Shown: positions 1 to 7,406 of the stretch, piece after piece | How positions within the stretch are numbered: position 1 is the stretch's first letter | Layout of the letters: each line of letters opens with the position of its first letter | Assembly (NCBI GenBank): GCA_002314195.1 | Contig: DCCQ01000028.1 | Coordinates: 4,240-47,248 of the forward strand | Source: Bacteroidales bacterium UBA1077 | GTDB taxonomy: Bacteria; Bacteroidota; Bacteroidia; Bacteroidales; UBA932 | Direction of reading: 5' to 3' | Length of the DNA stretch: 43,009 nucleotides | Program-made: the position numbers and the translations under genes | The notes under the pieces: generated by a model | Databases searched by the model: none | Told to the model about the DNA's origin: nothing | The model's input: only the letters and a program-made list of their open reading frames with translations

Positions 1-76
1 CTTGTTCGGATTGCCGAGGTGAGCAGCAGGGAAAGAGCCTGCTCTTAACCTTCAAACAAACAAATCAAAACAGCTT

Positions 77-1654
77 CTAAAATCCCCTGCCGAACATCGA
101 CCAGTACTTAGCCTCAAGCTCCTTCCAACGGGCCGCGCACTTGTCGTGGATCCCGGCGGTGTAGGCGTTCAGCAGCTTCGCCCTTTTGCGAGCGGAGGCC
201 TTTGAATATTCCGCCTCCAGTTCCGGCAGTCCTTCAAACGTCATAGCCTCCATCTCCAGAACATTGCCGGTAAACTCTTTCTTGGTCTTCTGCCACGAAA
301 GAGTCGCCAGTTTGTTGGCCCGACGGAACTCCCACAGGACACTGTTCGGGTAATATTCCCGCTGCCCGCACTTCTCGAATGCCTTCGGCAGTTTCGTGCT
401 TCCGCAGAAAATCGGGATGCGGGGACTCTGCGCCGGGTTGTCAACAGCGAACCAGCACACTCCCCCGATGCCGTCCGGCAGCCAAGAGCGGCTCTGGATG
501 ACAGTCGAATATGAGCACCAGGCCACCGCAAGCGTCCTCTTGAAATCGATCACTCCCGGAGCGATGCTGTTCAGCGTGTTGCGCATCGGGGTGGTAAGCC
601 AAGGGTTGGCCAGAGGGCTCATCTCCTTGTGGGCAGGAACTCCATCTTTCTCCGGAACATCAATCGTCCAGTTCTTGCACATATCCCATTCCGTACCCTC
701 GTAAGTGTCTCTCAACAACGCCATCACCTTTCTGACGTCCACCAAGGAATCCGGTTTGACGGAGAACGGAAAATCGTCCATGCCATATTTCAGCCCCAGC
801 GATGGAGCCAGCAGGTCAAACACCCGAAACTCTCTCTCACGATAATTTCTTCCCTGGGCATAGGAGCAGACGATAACCTTCCAGAAGATGAAGTCACCCT
901 TACCGTCCCAAAGGCCGTTGTCTATAGCGACCTGCTCAAGGTTGTCAGAAGCCATGAAGTTCTCGGTGTCAGAACGGTCGATCTTGCCGATTCTTGGAAT
1001 GTTGGCGGAAATCCCGACATGATCATCCGGAATCCTCTGGGCAGCCCAAGCCGCACCAAGCTTATGCTTGCCGACTCCAACTATCTCAAACTGCCAGACC
1101 TCCTTCGGATCAGAGACCGTAAGGCACTCACCACCATCGCCGTAGCCATATTCCTCCGCCAAAGAACCCATCACCTTGACAGCATCCCTTGCCGTGGCGG
1201 CTCGCTCCAAAGCCAGACGGCAGAGTTCCTCTATGAGCAGCGGAGCGTCCTTGTTGATAAGCGTGTCCGGCCCGGTGAACGTCGTCTCGCCGATGCCCAC
1301 CTGCTTCTCGTTCAGCGACGGGTAGCCGGTGTTGACGTATGAATATGTATGCGCGACCTGAGGGATTTCCCCCACGACCTTGATTCCTGCGGTGTCGGTC
1401 ACAAACTTGGTCTTGCGCCAGTTCTTGCGGATCTGTGTCATGGAACCCGGCTTGTGATCCTTCGCCGGAACGATGTTCACCCAAGTGTGTGAAGTGCCGT
1501 CACAGGTGTGCGAGGTCATCACCGACCCGTCCGTGCTCGCCAGCCTTCCGACCACGATGCTCGTGCATTCCAACCCCGAATTTTCATCATCCTGAGCCCA
1601 AGCCCCGAATCCCGCGGCAACGAACGCCGCAACCATCATAAGAATATTCTTCAT
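77..1654 (-). CDS. Secreted C69-family dipeptidase
   Basis: Peptidase family C69 (PepD-like, Ntn-hydrolase fold), expected to cleave dipeptides in the periplasm or outside the cell. The ATG at 1654 starts a clear signal peptide (MKNILMMVAAFVAAGFGAWA). It is preferred over an upstream in-frame TTG at 1672, which would put six polar residues ahead of the hydrophobic core. After cleavage a short linker leads to LECTSIVVG, whose Cys is the expected N-terminal nucleophile exposed by processing. SVMTSHTCDG follows, as in this family. Length (525 aa) is normal. The gene stands alone, with its own promoter at 1730-1761. No substrate can be assigned from the sequence. Confidence 0.88.
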   Translation of the reverse strand: MKNILMMVAAFVAAGFGAWAQDDENSGLECTSIVVGRLASTDGSVMTSHTCDGTSHTWVNIVPAKDHKPGSMTQIRKNWRKTKFVTDTAGIKVVGEIPQVAHTYSYVNTGYPSLNEKQVGIGETTFTGPDTLINKDAPLLIEELCRLALERAATARDAVKVMGSLAEEYGYGDGGECLTVSDPKEVWQFEIVGVGKHKLGAAWAAQRIPDDHVGISANIPRIGKIDRSDTENFMASDNLEQVAIDNGLWDGKGDFIFWKVIVCSYAQGRNYREREFRVFDLLAPSLGLKYGMDDFPFSVKPDSLVDVRKVMALLRDTYEGTEWDMCKNWTIDVPEKDGVPAHKEMSPLANPWLTTPMRNTLNSIAPGVIDFKRTLAVAWCSYSTVIQSRSWLPDGIGGVCWFAVDNPAQSPRIPIFCGSTKLPKAFEKCGQREYYPNSVLWEFRRANKLATLSWQKTKKEFTGNVLEMEAMTFEGLPELEAEYSKASARKRAKLLNAYTAGIHDKCAARWKELEAKYWSMFGRGF

Positions 1655-1729
1655 ATCTGCCAATCTTAGCAACCGTCAAAAGTTCTTGCGAAATTGCATT
1701 TGACGATCAGTTAGTGTTTCTTGAATATT

Positions 1730-1761
1730 CAAATATACCGAAAAACCCGGTCTCTGCCAAA
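1730..1761 (-). promoter_or_regulatory. Full Bacteroidetes promoter of the C69 dipeptidase
   Basis: On the minus strand a -33 TTTG (1758-1761) is followed after exactly 20 bases by -7 TATATTTG (1730-1737). This matches the Bacteroidetes primary-sigma consensus TTTG-N19-21-TAnnTTTG. It predicts a start near 1723 and a leader of about 70 nt. One copy of the dispersed palindrome GAATATTC (1723-1730) overlaps the edge of the -7 element and the predicted start. Confidence 0.75.
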
Positions 1762-1844
1762 GAACAAGGGCGCTCTTGAGTGAATTTGCCGATTCCGCAC
1801 GATTATCCCGAATAATTCCTATTTTTAGCAGAAAACACAACATC

Positions 1845-2558
1845 ATGTTTATAGGCAGAGAGAAAGATCTGACTGAACTCCGGAACAAGCTCAATGCGGA
1901 GCCTTCAAAATTTGTCGCGGTTTATGGCAGACGCAGAGTCGGCAAGACTTTACTGATAAAGGAAGCGTTCGGCAAAACCATCTCCTTTCATTATGCCGGA
2001 GTTTACAATGTGACGAAACGAAAACAGTTACTGAACTTTAGCCTGGCTTTGAAAAACGCTGGAATGGCGGACTTCCCTATTCCCGAAAATTGGTTCTCCG
2101 AGTTCGCTCTGCTTGGAAGTTATCTGGACAGCGACAAAACGGAAAAGAAAGTCGTGTTCCTTGACGAAGCGCCGTGGATGGACACGCCTAAGTCAGACTG
2201 TCTTCCGGCACTGGAGCACTTTTGGAACAACTGGGCCGCGTTCAGGAATGACATTATCCTGATAATCTGCACATTCGCGCGGATCTGTGGCGGCAATGCC
2301 GTAATCGATCACAACGGAGACCTCTACCCTTGCGACCATTTTGTCTATAATGACTATCTTCTCGGCAACATCGTCGACAAGCCTATCGCCGAGATGATGC
2401 GCTAGGACAGGCAGACCGCCTTCGGAATTGACAAGCGCAACAAACTCCCCACCAAATGTCTGCGCTGCGAATGGCTTTTCGCCTGCAACGGAAAATGCCC
2501 CAAGCACAGGTTCAACACCCACGTCATCCCTTGGGCCCGTACCCGATCTATCAAATAG
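1845..2558 (+). pseudogene. Chimera: ATPase_2 N-terminus joined to anSME SPASM remnant
   Basis: From the ATG at 1845, about 140 codons encode the start of an archaeal-type ATPase (ATPase_2/PF01637-like): MFIGREKDL, P-loop YGRRRVGKT, and Walker B VVFLDEAPWMD. Near 2265 the frame passes without a break into an anSME C-terminus (CGGNAVIDHNGDLYPCDHF) that closely matches the intact anSME at 23775-25109. A TAG at 2403-2405 stands where the intact gene has a Ser codon. Beyond it the same frame continues (DRQTAFGIDKRNKLPTKCLRCEW) to the TAG at 2556-2558, with a 48-codon internal deletion. Neither parent is complete: the ATPase lacks its C-terminal half and the anSME lacks the radical-SAM half. A 187-aa chimera (1845-2405) could still be made, but I see no reason to give it a function. 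Confidence 0.85.
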
Positions 2559-2644
2559 CACAGGACAAGCGGGTACGCAGGGCGATTGCCCATAGAAATA
2601 TATTCAAATAGACATCCGTCTCAGAAAATGTCATAATCAAAACG

Positions 2645-3931
2645 TCAGTCTTTCAGACAACCGATAGGGACAACCCACACTCCGTCCGGACGTTGAAAAG
2701 CGTATGGAGACAGGCCGGTCAACACCATCATAAAAGATGGTTCCGGCATTTTGGTCGTGTCTATCTTATTCCTCAAAGCCAACAGCGAACGCGCTCCAGC
2801 CTCTATGTTCTCATTTCCTCCAATCTTGATCTCGACAAGACCATACTTCCCGCTTCTCAAATGTACAACGGAATCACATTCCAGACCGTCTTTGTCACGA
2901 TAATGGTAAACATTTCCGTTCAAGGCATCAGCATAGACTCTCAAATCCCTGACAGCCATTGTCTCGAACAAAAGTCCGAATGTTTCCAAATCGTTGATGA
3001 GATCATTCGGGCCGACACCCAAAGCGGCCACCGCAATTGACGGATCGACAAAATACCGCGTGTCCGTAGTACGGATAGCGGTTTTGGATCGCAGATTGGG
3101 ATTCCAAGTGTGCATATCCTCAATGACGAATATCTTCCTGAAAACATCAAGATAGTCGTCTATGGTCTTCTCGCTCATAGAATCAGTCTCGTTAGACTGC
3201 ATATCACTGCGTATCTTAGACAATGACACCTGTGTTCCCTGATGCCTGGAGTAAGATCGAAGCAGACGCTTGGCTTTCTCACTGTCACGTTTAACCTTAT
3301 CCACACGGTTGATATCCACTTCTGTAACTGACTGATAATAATCAAAGGCACGTCCGAGTGAAACATTTGGCCGCTGAAGCGTAGCCTTCGGCCACCCTCC
3401 GCGACATACTAAATATGCCAACTGTTCGAGGTTCATCTCTCCAGCCTCCACAGGCGACACCCTACCGTTGAACAAATCTCCAAGGCTGATGTTTCCTTCA
3501 GAATCTCCAGACTCCCATAGTGACATAGGCCGCATTTTCAATCTGGAGATTCTTCCTGTTCCCGAATGACTGAACGCCTCTTCGTCCTCATCATTGTTAA
3601 CCGGTACAGAAGATCCGGTAAGAATGAACTGTCCATCTTCCTTCCTATGGTCACACTCGAACCTCACACTATCCCAGAGTGAAGGAGCGATCTGCCACTC
3701 ATCAATAAGACGCGGTGTTTTCCCTTTCAGGAGAATCTCAGGATTCATACTTGCCAACTGAATATTCATATGGCGTCTCTTAGGGTCGTTCATATACAGA
3801 ATACTTCCGGCCTGATGCTCAGCCGTAGTCGTCTTGCCACACCATTTCGCCCCTTCTATTAACACCGCTCCCATTCCTTCCAGTTTCTCTGAAAGGATTC
3901 TATCCGCTATGCGTTCCTTGTATTCCGCCAT
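2645..3931 (-). CDS. AAA_14/DUF4143 ATP-binding protein
   Basis: A 428-aa member of the widespread ATP-binding AAA_14 + DUF4143 family, whose cellular role is poorly known. The start is the ATG at 3931 (MAEYKERIADRIL); the reading frame extends 12 codons further but through the promoter region. The P-loop is IEGAKWCGKTTT, the Walker-B-like segment is PRLIDEWQ, and sensor-like FILTGSSVP follows. The C-terminal half carries a PD-(D/E)xK-like signature (LECDSVV, then GLVEIKIGG), typical of DUF4143. A -7 promoter element (3956-3963) and three 23-bp repeats (3979-4045) lie directly upstream. It sits between anSME and outer-membrane remnants, in the same place as the unrelated-sequence DUF4143 gene at 25329, but in the opposite orientation. 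Confidence 0.85.
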   Translation of the reverse strand: MAEYKERIADRILSEKLEGMGAVLIEGAKWCGKTTTAEHQAGSILYMNDPKRRHMNIQLASMNPEILLKGKTPRLIDEWQIAPSLWDSVRFECDHRKEDGQFILTGSSVPVNNDEDEEAFSHSGTGRISRLKMRPMSLWESGDSEGNISLGDLFNGRVSPVEAGEMNLEQLAYLVCRGGWPKATLQRPNVSLGRAFDYYQSVTEVDINRVDKVKRDSEKAKRLLRSYSRHQGTQVSLSKIRSDMQSNETDSMSEKTIDDYLDVFRKIFVIEDMHTWNPNLRSKTAIRTTDTRYFVDPSIAVAALGVGPNDLINDLETFGLLFETMAVRDLRVYADALNGNVYHYRDKDGLECDSVVHLRSGKYGLVEIKIGGNENIEAGARSLLALRNKIDTTKMPEPSFMMVLTGLSPYAFQRPDGVWVVPIGCLKD

Positions 3932-3955
3932 AAGCAATTCGTTTTTAATCAGGCA

Positions 3956-3963
3956 CAAATATA
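3956..3963 (-). promoter_or_regulatory. -7 promoter element (TATATTTG) of the DUF4143 ATPase
   Basis: An exact TAnnTTTG on the minus strand, 25 nt upstream of the ATG at 3931. No TTTG lies at the -33 distance; that region falls in the first 23-bp repeat. This suggests a promoter that is regulated or occluded through the repeats. Confidence 0.5.
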
Positions 3964-3978
3964 GCACAAATTAATGGC

Positions 3979-4045
3979 ACTTCCGAATTCGGCGGACTTT
4001 CACTTCCGAATTCGGCGGACTTTTACTTCCGAATTCGGCGGATCT
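3979..4045. repeat. Three tandem 23-bp repeats, each with palindrome CCGAATTCGG
   Basis: Three units begin at 3979, 4002 and 4025 at an exact 23-bp period. Each contains ACTTCCGAATTCGGCGGA, and the third diverges only at its end. Each unit centres on the 10-bp palindrome CCGAATTCGG. The array lies immediately upstream of the -7 element of the ATPase gene at 2645-3931. A 23-bp period is about two helical turns, so proteins bound at the three sites would lie on nearly the same face. An operator is the simplest reading. Confidence 0.8.
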
Positions 4046-4053
4046 TATCTGGT

Positions 4054-4140
4054 TCAGAACTTGAACACCCCTGAATCAACGTCTGTGTTCTCAAGACCCT
4101 TGGCGGAGTGGTTCTCCTTGCTGCGTTGGAAGAACCAGTC
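4054..4140 (-). pseudogene. Remnant of the C-terminus of an outer-membrane beta-barrel gene (copy A)
   Basis: The minus strand encodes SDWFFQRSKENHSAKGLEN and then TDVDSGVFKF with a stop at 4054. This is nearly the same as the C-terminus at 26583 (WFFQRGKENHSAKSLEN, then SDFDSGVFRF). A terminal Phe and the alternating pattern fit the last strand of an outer-membrane barrel. Upstream of about 4140 the similarity to the second copy is lost. Only a fragment remains, with no start signal. Confidence 0.7.
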
Positions 4141-4249
4141 GCTGAAACTCCCTCCCAAAGCGGCTTCCTTTATGATCTGCCGGCCAGCGGAAACATCCAC
4201 GCCAAGGCACAGCCAGTTACATGGCAGATAGTTCACAATCATATTCATA

Positions 4250-4330
4250 CCCGTTTCGGGGCGCGGAGGTAAAGGTCGCTCTCAATGTACTTATTCGCGG
4301 TTGTGCAGCCAGTCGTCCTCCCGGATCCTC
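4250..4330 (-). pseudogene. Remnant of the 485-aa gene (copy A)
   Basis: Bases 4261-4292 match 27591-27622 almost exactly, and 4293-4329 match 27649-27686, with an internal loss of about 26 bases relative to the intact gene at 26903-28360. Only this fragment survives. Bases 4331-4455 hold no gene I can recognise. Confidence 0.7.
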
Positions 4331-4455
4331 GAGGCCGAGGAACTTCAGCAGTCTCCAGGCAATCGGGCAGTGACAAAAATCATTCATAGTGGTAGTGGAA
4401 TCGTTCATGAATGAATAATACTCCTTGCAGAGCCCCTGTTTGCAAAAAAGATGCT

Positions 4456-4463
4456 TATTTTTG
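4456..4463 (+). promoter_or_regulatory. -7 promoter element (TATTTTTG) of the propeller/AraC regulator
   Basis: An exact TAnnTTTG ending 17 nt before the ATG at 4481, so the leader would be only about 10 nt. A TTTG at 4439-4442 is too close (13 nt) to be a standard -33 element. Confidence 0.45.
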
Positions 4464-4480
4464 AGTGATATCTTTCATGC

Positions 4481-7366
4481 ATGACACTCAAAACTACCAT
4501 AGCGATTGCCATAACTGCGGCAAACATTTTTCTCTCCGCCAACATAACAAGGGCGGACAACTGCACACGATACAAGGTCACGACATTCACGGCTAAGAAC
4601 GGAGCACCTTCCAACACCACAAATGTCATCGACACAGATGAGCTCAGGAGGATTTGGCTGGCTACAGACAATGGAATAATATGCTACGCGAACTATACAA
4701 TAGCCACGTATCGTTCCACTGAATCCAACCTGCAGTTCTTTAAGAGCAATGACGTTTTGGACATCGCCATAGCAAAGGACACGATATGGATGGTCACAAG
4801 CTATGGCCTTGAGTATTTCAACTTCCTTACTCGCTCGGCAGGCCAGATTGACGACCCACAGATCAACTACAAAGGCCTTTACAAGATCTGCGTCATGGGC
4901 AACGGTAGGATTCTCTTAGGAGGAAGAGACCAACTTCTCTTGGTTGGCAAAAGTGGCAGTGAGATCAAGGATTTGTCTGATTTAGGCGATGGACGGAGGA
5001 TTCATGGCATAAAGGACATAATCAGTGATAGCAACGGGAATGTCTGGATAACAGCTAAGAAAGCTCCACTGTACTTCTTAGGAAGCGGATCAGACAAATT
5101 GGCTGAATGCCCGGAAAAAGACATCCAAGATGGCGCGCCTAGCATCCTTTCTGACAAAGCTGAGAATCCACTTGTGATCAGCACCTGGAATAACGATATT
5201 CTGATAATTGACGGCTCAAAGCCATCATCAATAATCAGATGCAGGCTAGACAATGAATACGGGAGAGTCAACTGTGCAGAGATGGACGATGAAGGCAATG
5301 TCTGGATAGCGACAGACCGAGGAATTCTCAGAATGTCTCCTTCCGGAGAGATCTCGAATGCGCTCGAATCAACAGACATTGACAATGACTGGAAAAAGGG
5401 ACGTTATCTTTCCGCAAAGTATGTCGGGGAAGGAACCGTCTGTCTTTCATGCGAGGGTAAAGGCATCCTCTTACTAAAAAGGATGCGTCAGGAGGTAAAG
5501 ACCTATTCCCCAGCCTCATCCGGATCCATCAACAGTACATCAAACGCTATAGCTGAAGATTGGAACGGACTGCTTTGGATCGGAACCGAGGGCGGACGTG
5601 TTTCTTTCTTCGACAAGGATAGAGAACGTTTTGTGCAAGGTCCGTCTTCACTGATGAAAGCATCGATGATTTTCGCTGTCGATGATCTGTGCTCCATACC
5701 AGAAGAAAAACGGATGTTCATGGCGACAAGGGAGTCCGGAATATGGGAATATGAAGAGGGGAAACCTCTGAAGCAATATATGCTTTCAGAAGAATGCTTG
5801 AGCGGATGCTTGGAAATTGACGGAGAGAAAGATGTATGGGTCGGGACTGACAGGGGAATATTCATTCTATTCAGAAGCAACGGAGGCTACAGAGTCATCG
5901 AGCCAGCGTCATTCAACAAAACAATGATGTTTCCAAATGTCAGCGGTCTCACATTCGAAGGTTCGTCCAGAGTCTGGATAGCCACAAGGGACAAGGGTGT
6001 GTTCAGTGCACACCATGACGGGAAATCATTCTCAGACATCAAGCACTATTGCATAGAAAATGACAACCTCATCAGCAACAACGTTAACTGCGTTCACATA
6101 AACGAAAACGGAACGGTCTTCATCGGGACGCACTATTCCGGACTTCTCTACTATGACCCATCCAATGACAACTTCGTGTCTGTCGGAGAGAACAACATGG
6201 TCAGAGAAAGCATCTCTTCAATCGTGGAAGATGTGTCAGGGGTACTGTGGATCTCCACCATAAATGGATTTTTAAGTTACTCTCCCAAAGCGCAAGGCTC
6301 AAAGCTCAAGAAATATTCAAATGACTATTTTGACAAGAACTACTCATTCATTCCAAACTCTGCATGGACTGACGGCAGCACCGTGATTTTCGGAGGATAC
6401 GGAGGTATAAGCCAGTTCCGGATTTCTGACATAAGGGAGAAGCACGTTCTTCAAGCCCCGATGATTGTCGGAATCGGGATTAACAATGTCTATTTGGCGG
6501 ACATCCCAGAGAAACGACGTACTAAAATAACAGATAAATTCCCTCCTTTCACAAACAATATGCTTCTTAGGCATAACGAGAACAAAATACGGTTCAATTT
6601 CGCCAACATATATTATGACATGACTCAGAACCCCAAATATTCCTATAAGTTAAGTGGGGTTGATAATGACTGGAAATATACCGACGCTCGTGAAGGATAC
6701 ACGAGCTACGACAATCTTGCGCCAGGGACATACCTTTTTTCTGTAAGGGTGCAAGAACCCGACAACAGTTGGTCAAAGGCCACGACAGTTGATTTTACGG
6801 TCATTAAGCCATGGTGGCGACGCACATGGGCAATAGTAATCTATCTTGTAGCTTTCGCTGGAATCATCATCCTCGTGGTCAGAGACCGAAACAATAAAAG
6901 GCATGTGGCCACACTTATGAAAGAAGTTGACCAGCTCGTAACCGACAAAAACCGTATCATTAGATTCTTCAGTTCTCATGACGACTCCGAATCTGACATG
7001 GACAGGCAGATGATCGACAAGATTGTCACACTTATCCAGGCTAACATTTCAAATTCAGACTTCAATGTCGAGACACTGCAAAGCGAAATGAGCATGTCAG
7101 CAAGCACACTGTACAGAAAAGTGAAAACCTTGACTGGAATGTCCCCAAGCAAGTTCATCCAAAATGTAAGGATGAAGCAAGCTTGCACACTCCTCATTAC
7201 AAAGATAGGCAGTGTGTCCGAAGTAGCGTACAAAGTAGGGTTCACTGACCCGAAGTACTTCAGCAGTAATTTTAAGAAAGAATTTGGAATGACCCCATCC
7301 GAGTATAGGAATAAAGTCTCCGGACAGGCTGAAAATCAGAGAGAGGGAATCACATCTAACAATTAA
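4481..7366 (+). CDS. Membrane one-component regulator: propeller + Y_Y_Y + AraC HTH, no kinase
   Basis: A 961-aa regulator with the sensor of a hybrid two-component system but no histidine kinase, receiver or phosphorelay. It has a signal peptide (residues 1-26). A periplasmic two-bladed-propeller sensor follows, with many Reg_prop repeats (WLATDNGI, NVWIATDRGI, LLWIGTEGG, VLWISTINGF). The Y_Y_Y domain ends near KATTVDFTVIKPWW (about 700-777), then one membrane span (about 782-801). After a short linker an AraC-type DNA-binding domain (about 845-950) follows, with helices in FNVETLQSEMSMSASTLYRK and GSVSEVAYKVGFTDPKYFSS. It should read a glycan in the periplasm and bind DNA at the inner membrane. 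It sits at the edge of the sulfatase/SusCD locus and is its likely regulator. The last codons form one arm of the terminator at 7341-7386. Confidence 0.9.
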   Translation: MTLKTTIAIAITAANIFLSANITRADNCTRYKVTTFTAKNGAPSNTTNVIDTDELRRIWLATDNGIICYANYTIATYRSTESNLQFFKSNDVLDIAIAKDTIWMVTSYGLEYFNFLTRSAGQIDDPQINYKGLYKICVMGNGRILLGGRDQLLLVGKSGSEIKDLSDLGDGRRIHGIKDIISDSNGNVWITAKKAPLYFLGSGSDKLAECPEKDIQDGAPSILSDKAENPLVISTWNNDILIIDGSKPSSIIRCRLDNEYGRVNCAEMDDEGNVWIATDRGILRMSPSGEISNALESTDIDNDWKKGRYLSAKYVGEGTVCLSCEGKGILLLKRMRQEVKTYSPASSGSINSTSNAIAEDWNGLLWIGTEGGRVSFFDKDRERFVQGPSSLMKASMIFAVDDLCSIPEEKRMFMATRESGIWEYEEGKPLKQYMLSEECLSGCLEIDGEKDVWVGTDRGIFILFRSNGGYRVIEPASFNKTMMFPNVSGLTFEGSSRVWIATRDKGVFSAHHDGKSFSDIKHYCIENDNLISNNVNCVHINENGTVFIGTHYSGLLYYDPSNDNFVSVGENNMVRESISSIVEDVSGVLWISTINGFLSYSPKAQGSKLKKYSNDYFDKNYSFIPNSAWTDGSTVIFGGYGGISQFRISDIREKHVLQAPMIVGIGINNVYLADIPEKRRTKITDKFPPFTNNMLLRHNENKIRFNFANIYYDMTQNPKYSYKLSGVDNDWKYTDAREGYTSYDNLAPGTYLFSVRVQEPDNSWSKATTVDFTVIKPWWRRTWAIVIYLVAFAGIIILVVRDRNNKRHVATLMKEVDQLVTDKNRIIRFFSSHDDSESDMDRQMIDKIVTLIQANISNSDFNVETLQSEMSMSASTLYRKVKTLTGMSPSKFIQNVRMKQACTLLITKIGSVSEVAYKVGFTDPKYFSSNFKKEFGMTPSEYRNKVSGQAENQREGITSNN

Positions 7367-7386
7367 CAATGATGTGATCCCCTCTC
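7341..7386. terminator. Bidirectional terminator hairpin between convergent genes
   Basis: The arms are GAGAGGGAATCACATC (7341-7356) and GATGTGATCCCCTCTC (7371-7386): 16 bp with one mismatch and a 14-nt loop. The left arm lies in the last codons of the regulator, and the right arm ends 20 nt before the stop of the convergent sulfatase gene at 7407. There is no strong T-run. The position favours shared termination of both transcripts. Confidence 0.75.
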
Positions 7387-7406
7387 CGGCACTTGCCATT
7401 CCAAGC

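Noticed and set aside
25..43. A hairpin AGCAGG/CCTGCT after the dipeptidase gene
   Set aside because: Only a 6-bp stem and no T-run on the reading strand; not enough to call a terminator.
2645..4330. Insertion sequence carrying the DUF4143 ATPase
   Set aside because: No transposase, no terminal inverted repeats and no target-site duplication could be found around it. The 23-bp repeats are on one side only.
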